64,000 nt of DNA from NORP23 sp050302475 (GCA_050302475.1 JBNLBF010000009.1:1-64000); one strand, 5' to 3'; numbered from the stretch's first letter, positions 17,222-26,257 are shown. A program made the numbers and translations. Notes: generated by a model not told the origin, from the letters alone.

Positions 17222-19672
17222 TTAACGCGGGATCAGTGTTGTAATGCCAACAGCTGCTCCGCGCGCGCGATCCGGATCAAGCGACATCGGGATATATTCC
17301 CCACGCCGCCACAGCAGCGACAGATCGTCATAATGTTTTGACAGAAAATGCCCAGACTGCCCGGTGGAGATGATCATGACCGAGCTATCCGGATCAGCAA
17401 AATCAAACACACCGCGAAAACCACTGCCATGCACGTTGGTGAAGGGTGCCTCGCCGGTGCCGCGCGTCAGGCCGCGCAGCAGCGTGAAGTCACCACCCGG
17501 GGTTTCCTGACGGATATTTGCAAACCAGCCGAGAATTGGGATACGTCCAATCACGCTGGAGCTATGAACCGCCTGATGTGCAGCCCCCCAACGCCACCGG
17601 GTCGGGTTCTCGCCATACTTTTCCTCCAGCATCAACAGGGCTTCGTCCAGCGCCAGCTCCGACATATCCTTGCAGGTTTCCACTACCGTGGTCTGCTGGA
17701 TGTCGCACCACACGGCGGCCCCGTCGATATTGCGAAAGGCGCGTTCTATGAAATCGGGGTTGATGCGGGTGAATTCGTTGGCGAGGCTGCCGAGCTCATC
17801 CACAATTATCCGGCGCTGTAATGCTTGCACCCAGGCGGCGTAGACCAGCGGTTCAGGGTCATGTTCTCCCATCTCGCCATTCCAATTGGCCAGCAATTCC
17901 AAAACCTGTTGTTTGCGCCGCTCAGCGGTTTCCGCTGCCGCTGGCTGTCCCGTCCACCAGATGTCGCGCGCCATTAGCGGCAGTAGGGTGCGCGCGGTGA
18001 TCGATACCGGATCGGTCTGGATTTCTATGAAACTGGTCAGCGTGTGGAACTGGCGTGCATTCAACAGTGCCGTCGCACGGCGGATACGCTGTGTGTCTCC
18101 CCAGTCATAGCTGAAATGCTCGGGGAAAGGCACATCAACAATCTGGTTGTTGGTATTGGCCACAATACCACTGTCGGGGTTCACGACCAGCGGATTGCGC
18201 GCATAGGGGAAATATCCCTCCCATTCCACGTCAGGGTCCCAGCCGGGCGCAGGCATCATGCCTTCGGTCGGGTGATTGGGGTGGCGAAGCGGCATTTTTC
18301 CACCCGCAACCATCGCGATATTCTCGCCGTCCGCCAGTATGAAGTTCTGCGAAGGGGCAGTGTAGTTGCCGACCACAGTCAGCGCATCCGCCACCGAATG
18401 GGATCGCATCAGGGTCAGCGCCGCCTCGATCGAGCGGTCCTTTTCCTCAAGCGCCGTCCATTGCAGAGTGGCAACATGGCCGGGCGGCGTGACAGAGGCA
18501 AGATTGTAGCGGTGCAGTGGTATTACCGGTCCGTGCCGGGACCAGCGAAGCTGCCGAGGGACCGCGGTCTGGCCGTTGACTTCAATCAGAATATCTTTGA
18601 TTTCGAACGGTTCGAACCCATCTTCCGTCCGATATTCCAGCGGGTCCTGAGGGTTGAGTTGTTCAATGACAATATCCTGATCATCAAGATAAGAGGTCGT
18701 CAGCCCCCAGCCCATATCCGCATTCCGTCCGATCAGGATCCCCGGAATGCCGGGGATGGAGGCCCCGATCACGCCCCCGTCAGAAAATTCCAGCCGGGCC
18801 AGCATGAACGGTCCTGGCGCGGTCAGTGGCAGATGCGGGTCAGTCGCGAGAAGTGTCCCCCCTGATGCCGAGCGTAAGCCCAGCGCTGCCCAGGCGTTGG
18901 ACGCCCCGACCATGTCGAAGGAAGGTGTCGGGTCGAACGGGGCAGGGGCAGTTGCAGCAAACTGAGTGGGTAAGTCTGGAAATAGCGACGCAAATTCGGG
19001 TAGCGCCATCACAGGACGGTTCGCGGCCGGATACAGATCATTTAGACGTTCCGGTGGTAGCGCCAGAGACATCCTTGCCCGCTGGACTTCGCGGCTGGCA
19101 TGGCCGGTCAGCTGCAACGCCATCAGTTTTACCAGTGCGATGCTGTCAGCAGGTAACCAGGGTGCGATCTGTTTCGAGGACAGGAAAAACTCCGGCGCAC
19201 CACGACCCAGCGCGTCTGTTCCGACCAGCTCGATATACGCGTTGACGCCGGCAGAATATGCCTCCAGCGCCTCGATGGTTTCAGGGGTCTGGTAGGTAAC
19301 CGCACGTTGCGAAATCGTATAAATATCCAGCGCTCGCATGAATTCATCTATCGGCAGGGTATCGGGACCAAACAGCTCTGACAGGCGACCTTGTGCGGTG
19401 CGGCGCATCAGTGTCATTTGCCAAAGGCGATCCTGTGCGTGAACGAAACCCAGACCAAACAGGGTATCGGCATCCGTGGTCCCGAAAATATGGGGAACAG
19501 CGTTGGTATCGCGCACGATCTCCAACTCCGCATCCAGCCCGCGCACCGTGTATGTCGCACTGTAATCCGGCAGTGAGCGTGACGCGAGATAGTAGACAGC
19601 CCCGCCGGTGATCAGCGCCAGCAGCAGTGCCAGTGCCAGCAACCGTATTGACCAGCGGAAAAGTCTTATCAT
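17222..19672 (-). CDS. Penicillin acylase family (S45) N-terminal nucleophile hydrolase
   Basis: Member of the penicillin amidase family, made as one chain that cuts itself into alpha and beta subunits; substrates may be acyl-homoserine lactones, beta-lactams or other amides, which the sequence does not settle. The 816-residue product starts with a membrane-anchor/signal segment (residues 8-30). The predicted nucleophile is the serine in GASNAW (about Ser258), which becomes the beta-subunit N-terminus; the alpha part has the expected AQDRLWQM motif. I chose the ATG at 19672 over a GTG 27 nt upstream because GGAGG precedes it and the hydrophobic segment then starts properly. Confidence 0.9.
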   Translation of the reverse strand: MIRLFRWSIRLLALALLLALITGGAVYYLASRSLPDYSATYTVRGLDAELEIVRDTNAVPHIFGTTDADTLFGLGFVHAQDRLWQMTLMRRTAQGRLSELFGPDTLPIDEFMRALDIYTISQRAVTYQTPETIEALEAYSAGVNAYIELVGTDALGRGAPEFFLSSKQIAPWLPADSIALVKLMALQLTGHASREVQRARMSLALPPERLNDLYPAANRPVMALPEFASLFPDLPTQFAATAPAPFDPTPSFDMVGASNAWAALGLRSASGGTLLATDPHLPLTAPGPFMLARLEFSDGGVIGASIPGIPGILIGRNADMGWGLTTSYLDDQDIVIEQLNPQDPLEYRTEDGFEPFEIKDILIEVNGQTAVPRQLRWSRHGPVIPLHRYNLASVTPPGHVATLQWTALEEKDRSIEAALTLMRSHSVADALTVVGNYTAPSQNFILADGENIAMVAGGKMPLRHPNHPTEGMMPAPGWDPDVEWEGYFPYARNPLVVNPDSGIVANTNNQIVDVPFPEHFSYDWGDTQRIRRATALLNARQFHTLTSFIEIQTDPVSITARTLLPLMARDIWWTGQPAAAETAERRKQQVLELLANWNGEMGEHDPEPLVYAAWVQALQRRIIVDELGSLANEFTRINPDFIERAFRNIDGAAVWCDIQQTTVVETCKDMSELALDEALLMLEEKYGENPTRWRWGAAHQAVHSSSVIGRIPILGWFANIRQETPGGDFTLLRGLTRGTGEAPFTNVHGSGFRGVFDFADPDSSVMIISTGQSGHFLSKHYDDLSLLWRRGEYIPMSLDPDRARGAAVGITTLIPR

Positions 19673-19747
19673 GTTGCGGGTATCCTCCCTTGACCCCACC
19701 CCGATAGCAGGCCAGAAATTTGTCTACAACATATGATGGAGGGTACG

Positions 19748-20623
19748 ATGACAAAAGTGGCGTTTTTAGGCTTAGGCGTGATGGGTTATCCGATGGCCGG
19801 GTACCTAGCCAAGGCTGGGCATGAGGTCACGGTTTACAATCGTACCACCACGAAGGCCGAGAAATGGGTTGGCGAATATGGCGGTTCGTTGGGGGCAACA
19901 CCAGCAGAGGCTGCAGCTGGTGCCGAGGTTGTGTTTGCCTGTGTCGGGAATGACGATGATTTGCGTCAGGTGGTGACGGGTGAGGGTGGTGCCTTCGGTG
20001 CGATGACATCCGGCACGGTATTCGTGGATCACACCACGGCATCCGCCGAGGTTGCGCGGGAGCTTTACGCCGCCGGGGCTGCGAAAGGCATCGATTTCAT
20101 CGACGCGCCAGTGTCCGGTGGGCAGGCCGGGGCTGAGAATGGCGTCCTGACCGTTATGTGTGGCGGTGATCAGGCAGTGTTTGACCGGGTCTTCCCGCTA
20201 ATTGATAACTTCTCCAAATCCTGTTTGCTGATGGGGCCGTCGGGCGCCGGGCAGCTAACCAAGATGGTGAACCAGATCTGCATCGCTGGACTGGTGCAGG
20301 GCCTTTCTGAGGGGCTGCATTTCGCACAACATGCTGGTTTGGATGGGAAAAAGGTTGTTGATGTGATCTCGAAAGGGGCGGCTGGTAGCTGGCAGATGGA
20401 AAATCGTGGCTATACCATGCTGGACGATGAATTCGAATTTGGATTTGCCGTTGACTGGATGCGCAAGGATCTCGGAATTGTGCTGGATGAGGCAAACAAT
20501 AACGGCGCGTCCTTGCCAGTGACGGCTGTTGTCGATCAGTTCTACAAGGATGTGCAAAAGCTGGGTGGCGGGCGTTGGGATACGTCGTCCTTGATCCGGC
20601 GGTTGCGGAAGTTGGACGGTTAA
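19748..20623 (+). CDS. NAD(P)-dependent 3-hydroxyisobutyrate-dehydrogenase-like oxidoreductase
   Basis: Beta-hydroxyacid dehydrogenase family enzyme; the family oxidises 3-hydroxyisobutyrate, tartronate semialdehyde or related acids. The 291-residue product has the Rossmann motif GLGVMG (8-13), the substrate loop DAPVSGG (119-125) and the catalytic lysine in TKMVNQ (Lys172). The ATG at 19748 follows GGAGGG; an upstream ATG at 19733 would add five residues. It is not in a valine-degradation cluster here, so the substrate is open. The stop region overlaps the convergent VIT gene by 4 bp. Confidence 0.88.
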   Translation: MTKVAFLGLGVMGYPMAGYLAKAGHEVTVYNRTTTKAEKWVGEYGGSLGATPAEAAAGAEVVFACVGNDDDLRQVVTGEGGAFGAMTSGTVFVDHTTASAEVARELYAAGAAKGIDFIDAPVSGGQAGAENGVLTVMCGGDQAVFDRVFPLIDNFSKSCLLMGPSGAGQLTKMVNQICIAGLVQGLSEGLHFAQHAGLDGKKVVDVISKGAAGSWQMENRGYTMLDDEFEFGFAVDWMRKDLGIVLDEANNNGASLPVTAVVDQFYKDVQKLGGGRWDTSSLIRRLRKLDG

Positions 20624-21324
20624 CGGAACATCAACCCGACGCCAAACGCCACCAGCGCACAAATCCCTCCTATCAGGACAGTCTCACCAACGCAGCGCAG
20701 CAGGGACTCGTTCGTGACGCGCCAGCGGAGCAATCCCAGTGCTGCGAGCGCCGAAAAAGTGCCGGCAACCGAAAGGTAAAATGTGCTTTGCACCGGTTCC
20801 AGCAGGAAATAGGGCATTAACGGCACCGATCCCAGCGCGATGAAGCTGATAAATGTCATCAGCCCGTTCATCCCGGCAGAACTGTCCGAGGGATCGGCCA
20901 TCTGTACCTCGTAATGCATGGCAAAGTCGGTCATGAATTCAGGGTTGCGGGCCAGAAGGTCGCTGAACTGATCCGCATCCTCTGCCGACACGCCCCGGTC
21001 GCGCAGAACCGTGACCATATCGGCCTTGGCACCTTCGGGATTGGTTTGCTGTTGCTGAGACTCCCGCGCGCGGGTGGCGTTAAAAACATCCTGTTGGGAC
21101 CGAGCAGACAGGAACTCCCCCAACCCCATCGCGGTGGCATCGGCCAGCAGGTTGGCGATCCCGAACAGCAGCACGGCAACGCCGCCAACTTCTGCCGCCC
21201 CTTCAGCCCCGGCACCGGCAAATCCAGCGACAATCGCGAAGGTCGTGACGATACCGTCATTGCCGCCGTATACGATCTGTTTCAGATATTCCTGAAACGC
21301 CCCAACCTTGTGCGATTTTGCCAT
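20620..21324 (-). CDS. VIT1/CCC1-type transporter family protein
   Basis: Membrane protein of the vacuolar iron transporter family, which moves Fe2+ or Mn2+ across membranes. The 234-residue product has the family's N-terminal motif YGGNDGIVTTFAIVAGFAGAG, a cytoplasmic charged helical section (about residues 70-140, rich in Q, E and D, the metal-binding domain in this family) and three C-terminal hydrophobic segments. Length is typical. It stands between a dehydrogenase and lipA, divergent from lipA. Confidence 0.88.
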   Translation of the reverse strand: MAKSHKVGAFQEYLKQIVYGGNDGIVTTFAIVAGFAGAGAEGAAEVGGVAVLLFGIANLLADATAMGLGEFLSARSQQDVFNATRARESQQQQTNPEGAKADMVTVLRDRGVSAEDADQFSDLLARNPEFMTDFAMHYEVQMADPSDSSAGMNGLMTFISFIALGSVPLMPYFLLEPVQSTFYLSVAGTFSALAALGLLRWRVTNESLLRCVGETVLIGGICALVAFGVGLMFR

Positions 21325-21412
21325 GCGCCTCTTTCAATTCCGATATGCGCGGCCAGATTACATAAAGACAAGGCGAATGAAATCAGATAAATAGCCGCGT
21401 AAGAGGTAGATT

Positions 21413-22372
21413 ATGTCGAGAGACCTGAAAGACCGCGCTCAGCGCCACCCCGAAAAGGCCCACAAGCCTGACACGCCCATTCTGCGCAAACCGGACTGGA
21501 TTCGCGTCAAAGCGCCCGTTTCGCAAGGCTATCGCGATACGGCGAAGATCATGCGGGATCATCAGCTGACCACCGTCTGCGAGGAAGCGGGTTGTCCGAA
21601 TGTTGGCGAATGCTGGTCGCAAGGCCACGCCACCATGATGATCATGGGCGAGATTTGTACCCGCGGTTGCACCTTCTGCAATATCGCGACCGGGCGTCCG
21701 GAAACGCCCGGAGAGTTGGATGTTTTTGAACCTGGTCGCGTGGCCAATGCCGTTGAAAAACTGGGGTTGGCGCATGTGGTTGTGACCTCGGTCGACCGCG
21801 ATGACGTGAAGGATGGCGGGGCGGAGCATTTCGCCCAAACAATCCGCGCGATCCGCCATCGGTCACCTGACACAACCATTGAAATCCTGACGCCGGACTT
21901 TTTGCACGCAGAACCGGGATATCTGGAACTGATCGTCGAGGCGAAGCCGGACGTGTTCAACCACAACCTCGAAACCGTACCGGGGCTTTACCCCGAGGTC
22001 CGCCCGGGCGCCCGCTATTTCCACTCGCTGCGCCTGTTAGAGCGGGTGAAGGAACTGGACCCGACGATTTTCACCAAATCCGGGATTATGGTAGGTCTGG
22101 GCGAGGATAAACAGGCCGTGCATCAGGTCATGGACGACATGCGCGCCGCCGACATCGACTTTCTGACAATCGGGCAGTATTTGCAGCCCTCGTCCAAACA
22201 CCACGCCGTGGATCGCTTTGTGACACCGGAGGAGTTTGCTTCGTATGAGAAGGCGGCCTACGGGAAAGGGTTCCTGATGGTCTCCGCTACCCCGCTGACG
22301 CGGTCGTCCTATCACGCGGGTGAGGATTTCGCCCGGCTAAGGGCGGCGCGATTGGCGAAGTTGGGGGCTTAG
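21413..22372 (+). CDS. lipA: Lipoyl synthase
   Basis: Radical SAM enzyme that inserts two sulfurs into protein-bound octanoyl groups, making the lipoyl cofactor of pyruvate and 2-oxoglutarate dehydrogenases and the glycine cleavage system. The 319-residue product has the auxiliary cluster cysteines at 56, 61 and 67 (C-X4-C-X5-C) and the radical SAM cysteines at 82, 86 and 89 (C-X3-C-X2-C). GAGGTAG precedes the ATG. Length is normal. Confidence 0.97.
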   Translation: MSRDLKDRAQRHPEKAHKPDTPILRKPDWIRVKAPVSQGYRDTAKIMRDHQLTTVCEEAGCPNVGECWSQGHATMMIMGEICTRGCTFCNIATGRPETPGELDVFEPGRVANAVEKLGLAHVVVTSVDRDDVKDGGAEHFAQTIRAIRHRSPDTTIEILTPDFLHAEPGYLELIVEAKPDVFNHNLETVPGLYPEVRPGARYFHSLRLLERVKELDPTIFTKSGIMVGLGEDKQAVHQVMDDMRAADIDFLTIGQYLQPSSKHHAVDRFVTPEEFASYEKAAYGKGFLMVSATPLTRSSYHAGEDFARLRAARLAKLGA

Positions 22373-22378
22373 GGTTCG

Positions 22379-22906
22379 ATGAAAGTCTTTGGAGATTTCG
22401 ACTTAACCGGGTTTTGGTCGGGTAGCGACTATGAACGCGAAAATTACATTGGCGCGACTTTGGAGCCGGAGCTCGTGGAGTCAATCGAAAGAGAGCTAGG
22501 ATACAAGCTTCCCAAAAGCTATATTGAACTTCTGGAATTTCAAAATGGTGGTCTGCCTAGAAACACCTGTCACGTAACTACGACTGAAACTTCGTGGGCT
22601 GAGGATCACGTGGCGATTTCAGGCATTTTGGCCATTGACCGAGTCCCCACTTACTCACTGTGTGGGCAATTGGGTAGTCAGTTTATGATCGAGGAATGGC
22701 AGTATCCGCCCATCGGTGTTTACTTCGCTGATTGTCCTTCGGCTGGTCACGACTTGCTTTGTCTGGACTACCGAAATGTTGGCGTACGTGGCGAGCCATC
22801 AGTTGTTCATGTTGACCAAGAAGACAACTACAAGATCACGTTTGTAGCCGCTAACTTTGAGGCATTCATTCGTGGTTTGCAGCCGGAAGGCGCATTTGCA
22901 CTGTAG
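22379..22906 (+). CDS. SMI1/KNR4 family protein
   Basis: The 175-residue product matches the SMI1/KNR4 (SUKH) fold: a helix with E-x-E-x-x-x-G-Y-K-LPKSY, FQNGG, and later CLDYRNVGVRGEPSVVHVDQE followed by a hydrophobic strand and a final helix with FEAFIRGL. Members of this superfamily often serve as immunity proteins against nuclease and deaminase toxins; others have housekeeping roles. No toxin gene is adjacent. The gene starts 6 nt after lipA and looks more AT-rich than lipA, suggesting later acquisition. It is predicted cytoplasmic. Confidence 0.82.
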   Translation: MKVFGDFDLTGFWSGSDYERENYIGATLEPELVESIERELGYKLPKSYIELLEFQNGGLPRNTCHVTTTETSWAEDHVAISGILAIDRVPTYSLCGQLGSQFMIEEWQYPPIGVYFADCPSAGHDLLCLDYRNVGVRGEPSVVHVDQEDNYKITFVAANFEAFIRGLQPEGAFAL

Positions 22907-22909
22907 AAT

Positions 22910-23548
22910 TTAATTATTTGCCGCCGCCGCCTTAATCTCCGCAATAACCTGTTCCCACAATTCCGTCGGATGCGCTCCTGACAGCGCATGCGCTCCAGCC
23001 ACAATGAAGCAGGGGACGCCTTGGACGCCCATTTCGCGGGCTTGGCGGTCCTCGGCCTGGACCTCGGCCAGATCGGCGTCGCCTTCCAGCAGGCGGGCGA
23101 TGGCGTCTCCGTCCATGCCTGCCTTCACGGCGACATCTACCAGAACGGCGTGGTCGGAGATATCCTCGCCCAGCACAAAATTGCGCTGGAACAGGTCGGT
23201 GACAACGGCGTTCTGTTTGCCATCCACCGCGGCCCAGCGGATCAGGCGGTGCGCATCCAGCGTATTCGGCGTGCGCTGAATTTTGTCGTAGTTGATCGTC
23301 AGACCGGCCGCGGCGGCGTGTTCTTCGACGACCGCGTAAGCCTTCACCGCGCCTTCCTTCCCAAACTTGGTTTCCAGATATTCACGCCGGTCCATGCCCT
23401 CGCGTGGCATGTCGGGGTTCAGCTGGAAGGGGCGCCATGTGATCTCGAACGGGTGGTCAGGGTGTGCAGCCAGCGCCTTGTCGAGGTTCGCCTTGCCGAT
23501 ATAGCACCAAGGGCAAATCGGGTCGGAAATAATGTCTAATCTTGTCAT
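22910..23548 (-). CDS. DsbA family oxidoreductase, FrnE-like
   Basis: Thioredoxin-fold protein of the FrnE/2-hydroxychromene-2-carboxylate isomerase group. The 212-residue product has the active site CPWC (Cys12, Cys15) directly after the first strand, a helical insertion, and the cis-proline region GVQGVPCFI. No signal peptide is visible, so it should work in the cytoplasm, probably as a disulfide reductase or isomerase under oxidative stress. I use the ATG at 23548, giving MTRLDIISD; a GTG at 23572 would add eight residues. Neither has a clear ribosome binding site. Confidence 0.87.
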   Translation of the reverse strand: MTRLDIISDPICPWCYIGKANLDKALAAHPDHPFEITWRPFQLNPDMPREGMDRREYLETKFGKEGAVKAYAVVEEHAAAAGLTINYDKIQRTPNTLDAHRLIRWAAVDGKQNAVVTDLFQRNFVLGEDISDHAVLVDVAVKAGMDGDAIARLLEGDADLAEVQAEDRQAREMGVQGVPCFIVAGAHALSGAHPTELWEQVIAEIKAAAANN

Positions 23549-23596
23549 TTTGTGCGCTTTCTGCCAAATCACTCACCCTGACGTAACCTCGTGGAA

Positions 23597-24220
23597 ATGA
23601 TCATGCAAGACCAGCCCTCTGTCCTCAAAATTGCGCGAGACGGGCGTGACGCCGAAGTTCAGCCGCCCTTGGATCTGGGCGAGCGGGTGCGTGAATTGCG
23701 CAAAGCGCGGAACTGGACGTTGGAGCAGGCCGCGCAACGGGCCGGGTTGGCGCGGTCCACGTTGTCGAAGATCGAGAATGGGCAGATGTCGCCAACCTTT
23801 GACGCGGTGCGCAAACTGGCGACGGGGCTGGATATCACGGTGCCGCAGCTGTTCACACCGCCCAAGTCTGACAAAATTCTGGCGCGTCGTGCTGTGACCA
23901 AATCGGGGGAAGGGAAATCGCTGATTACGCCGACGTATGAACATGAAATTCTGGCGGCTGACCTGACGCAGAAACGGATGATGCCCTATCGCGCGACGGT
24001 ACGGGCGCGCTCGATTGACGATTTCGACGGTTGGGTGCGCCATGATGGGGAGGAATTCCTGTATGTCCTCACCGGGGTGATCGAATTTTACAGTGAATTC
24101 TATGAGCCCATCGAAATGCGCCGGGGCGACAGCGCCTATTACGACGCGTCGATGGGACATAACATGGTGTCTACCTCGCAGGAGGACGCTGTTATTCTGT
24201 GGGTGACGTCGCTGGAGTAA
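23597..24220 (+). CDS. XRE family transcriptional regulator with C-terminal cupin domain
   Basis: The 207-residue product has an N-terminal helix-turn-helix of the XRE type (about residues 27-80, with LRKARNWTLEQAAQRAGLARSTLSKIENG) and a C-terminal cupin domain (HDGEEFLYVLTGVIEFYS and a later GDSAYYDASMGHNM). Such regulators sense small molecules and often control amino-acid, polyamine or sulfur metabolism; the target here is unknown. It is divergent from the FrnE-like gene across about 50 bp, so it may control that gene. The start is uncertain between ATGs at 23597 and 23603. The 3' end overlaps the aquaporin gene by 29 bp on the other strand. Confidence 0.88.
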   Translation: MIMQDQPSVLKIARDGRDAEVQPPLDLGERVRELRKARNWTLEQAAQRAGLARSTLSKIENGQMSPTFDAVRKLATGLDITVPQLFTPPKSDKILARRAVTKSGEGKSLITPTYEHEILAADLTQKRMMPYRATVRARSIDDFDGWVRHDGEEFLYVLTGVIEFYSEFYEPIEMRRGDSAYYDASMGHNMVSTSQEDAVILWVTSLE

Positions 24221-24854
24221 AGACCACGCGGGCGACGGCCACAGCCAGCAGGGCACCAACTATCTGCGCAATGATGAAAGGCAAAACATTTGCTGGGGCG
24301 ATCCCGGCGAAGGTGTTGGACAGGCCACGGGCGATGGTCACAGCGGGGTTCGCGAAACTGGTGGAGGCCGTGAACCAGTAAGCTGCGGTGATATATAGGC
24401 CAACCAGCATTGGCACAGCCTCGGGCTTATGGCGGATACCGCCGAAAATCACGAAGACAAGGCCGAAGGTGGCCACAATCTCTGCCCACCATTGCGCGGG
24501 ACCGGTACGAAGTTTTTCGGAAAACTGGATAATGTCTGTTTCAAACATCCCGTGCGCCGCCCAAACACCAAGAATGCCGCCGATAATCTGAACAGCGATG
24601 AATTTCACTGCCAGTGCTGCGCTGATCTCACCGCGGGTCAGGAAGGCAAGCGTCACGGCGGGGTTGAAATGCGCACCCGATACCGGACCGAAAATGGTGA
24701 TTAGCACCACGAGGATCGCCCCGGTTGGGATCGTGTTGCCTAGCAGGGCTATGGCCACATTTCCGCCTGCGAGATTCTCTGCCATGATGCCGGACCCGAC
24801 AACAGTGGCGAGCAGGAAGGCGGTTCCCAGACCCTCGGCAATCAGTTTTTGCAT
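24192..24854 (-). CDS. Aquaporin (MIP family), probable arsenic-linked channel
   Basis: Channel protein with two NPA boxes (HFNPAV at 62-67 and FANPAV at 167-172) and about six membrane segments in 220 residues. It overlaps the upstream arsC stop as TAATG, so it is translated with an arsenate-reductase-type gene. From established knowledge, Sinorhizobium meliloti pairs arsC with aqpS, where the channel lets arsenite leave the cell after arsenate reduction; I infer the same here. A general glycerol or water channel is the alternative. Confidence 0.88.
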   Translation of the reverse strand: MQKLIAEGLGTAFLLATVVGSGIMAENLAGGNVAIALLGNTIPTGAILVVLITIFGPVSGAHFNPAVTLAFLTRGEISAALAVKFIAVQIIGGILGVWAAHGMFETDIIQFSEKLRTGPAQWWAEIVATFGLVFVIFGGIRHKPEAVPMLVGLYITAAYWFTASTSFANPAVTIARGLSNTFAGIAPANVLPFIIAQIVGALLAVAVARVVFTPATSPTE

Positions 24855-25330
24855 TACTTTGTCCCGATATCTGTCAGCAGATGCTGGAGGTCGCCAGCAG
24901 ACATTTCTTCAAACTCCGTATCAAGGAGGGATTTGGCGCGAAAGAGCAAGGCGTGATAGGCGAGATCGAAGGCCTGCGGGCGGCTTTCCTCGGGGATATG
25001 CGGATCGGCGGGGTCATCGACACCCCAGTGGGCGCGAAGCGGTGCGCCCGGCCAGATCGGGCAGGTTTCCCGCGCGGCATTGCCGCAAACCGTGATGACC
25101 ATATCCATTTCCGGGGCAAGGGCATATTCGTCCCAGCTTTTGGAGCGGAGCAGTCGGGTATCATGCCCTTTTGCCTGCAGCAATTGCAGCGCCAGCGGGT
25201 TTACGTCGCCCGCGGGGTGCGACCCGGCAGAATGGGCCAGAATACGGTCATGGGCATGATGCCGGAAAATGCTCTCAAGCATGATCGAGCGGGCTGAATT
25301 GCCGGTGCAAAGAATAAGGACATTGATCAT
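24854..25330 (-). CDS. arsC: Low-molecular-weight phosphatase family arsenate reductase
   Basis: The 158-residue product has the P-loop CTGNSARS (Cys8 to Arg14, the C-X5-R signature) and the downstream aspartate region WGVDDPADP, matching ArsC enzymes of the protein-tyrosine-phosphatase type. It reduces arsenate to arsenite. GAGGTGACCC before the ATG is a good ribosome binding site. It precedes an aquaporin gene in a two-gene unit. No arsR, arsB or acr3 gene is nearby, so regulation and any additional efflux route lie elsewhere or are absent. Confidence 0.88.
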   Translation of the reverse strand: MINVLILCTGNSARSIMLESIFRHHAHDRILAHSAGSHPAGDVNPLALQLLQAKGHDTRLLRSKSWDEYALAPEMDMVITVCGNAARETCPIWPGAPLRAHWGVDDPADPHIPEESRPQAFDLAYHALLFRAKSLLDTEFEEMSAGDLQHLLTDIGTK

Positions 25331-25382
25331 GGGTCACCTCTCTTCCCGCGAGGTTTACGCAGATTTTGTGACAGTTTGGTGA

Positions 25383-26159
25383 CTAAAGCGCCGTCCAACC
25401 GCCATCGATAGAGATCGTCGTGCCGGTTATCTGTTTTGCCGCGTCGGAGCATAGGAAGGTGACCGTCTGGCCAATCTGCTCGGTGGTCGCGAACTGTTTG
25501 GAGGGCTGGCGTTCCAACAGGACCTCTCTCACCACGGTTTCACGGTCCATCTCGTATTTCGCCATTGTGTCGGGGATCTGCGCCTCTACCAATGGGGTGA
25601 GGACGTAGCCGGGGCAGATGGCGTTGCAGGTGATGTCGACCTCAGCCGTTTCCAGCGCCGTGGTTTTGGTCAGGCCGACGACTCCATGTTTCGCCGCCAC
25701 ATACGCGGATTTATAAGGCGAGGCGGTCAGTCCGTGCGCAGAAGCAATATTGATAATCCGCCCCCAACCACGCGCATACATGCCGGGAAGGGCGGCGGCG
25801 GTCGTGTGAAAGGCAGACGAGAGATTGATCGCGATAATCGCGTTCCATTTGTCGGTCGGAAACTCCTCGATCGCGGCAACATGCTGAATCCCGGCGTTGT
25901 TGACGAGGATATCAACATTTCCGGCCTCTTCGATCAAGGCACGACATTCATCTGGATTGGCCATATCTGCTTTAAGATAACGCGAGAACACATTGTAATC
26001 ATTAGATATATCATGAGCGATCTGGTCATCTTCGGGTCGGTCGGTGAAAGAATTGATCACAATATCCGCCCCAAGCGCCGCCAGTTCGCGCGCCACGCCC
26101 AACCCGATCCCGGAATTCGATCCGGTCACCAGCGCCAATTTTCCCGATAATATGCCCAT
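25383..26159 (-). CDS. bdhA: D-3-hydroxybutyrate dehydrogenase
   Basis: Short-chain dehydrogenase converting 3-hydroxybutyrate to acetoacetate with NAD+, used in polyhydroxybutyrate or ketone-body metabolism. The 258-residue product has the Rossmann motif GSNSGIGLG, the catalytic YVAAK, and the family-specific ASAHGLTASPYKSAYVAAKHG and GYVLTPLVEAQIP segments. The ATG at 26159 gives the usual N-terminus; no clear ribosome binding site precedes it. A strong intrinsic terminator ends 16 nt before the start codon, so bdhA transcripts must either read through it or start in an unusual place. Confidence 0.93.
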   Translation of the reverse strand: MGILSGKLALVTGSNSGIGLGVARELAALGADIVINSFTDRPEDDQIAHDISNDYNVFSRYLKADMANPDECRALIEEAGNVDILVNNAGIQHVAAIEEFPTDKWNAIIAINLSSAFHTTAAALPGMYARGWGRIINIASAHGLTASPYKSAYVAAKHGVVGLTKTTALETAEVDITCNAICPGYVLTPLVEAQIPDTMAKYEMDRETVVREVLLERQPSKQFATTEQIGQTVTFLCSDAAKQITGTTISIDGGWTAL

Positions 26160-26175
26160 GTGAAACTGCTAACCC

Positions 26176-26203
26176 AAAAAAAACGCCCTCACAAGGAGGG
26201 CGT
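26176..26203 (-). terminator. Intrinsic terminator upstream of bdhA
   Basis: On the minus strand an 8-bp stem (ACGCCCTC / GAGGGCGT, 26196-26203 with 26183-26190) with a 5-nt loop is followed by eight T (26183-26176). This is a textbook Rho-independent terminator. It faces bdhA and ends just before its start codon. Confidence 0.82.
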
Positions 26204-26251
26204 AAAGTTATTGAGGCAGGTTTCATACAGGCAAGAAACCTATCGAGCAGT
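26176..26251 (-). ncRNA. Candidate small RNA or bdhA attenuator leader (about 76 nt)
   Basis: A near-consensus promoter (26258-26286) is followed by two hairpins. The first has a 7-bp stem (AGGTTTC/GAAACCT at 26235-26241 and 26218-26224) with a 10-nt loop; the second is an 8-bp terminator stem with eight U. With transcription starting about 7 nt after the -10 box, the RNA would be about 76 nt. The size, two-hairpin shape and terminal U run are typical of bacterial small RNAs. A CCUCC anti-Shine-Dalgarno-like stretch lies in the terminator hairpin. Its position 16 nt before bdhA also fits attenuation. No Rfam family is recognised. Confidence 0.55.
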
Positions 26252-26257
26252 GAGTTG

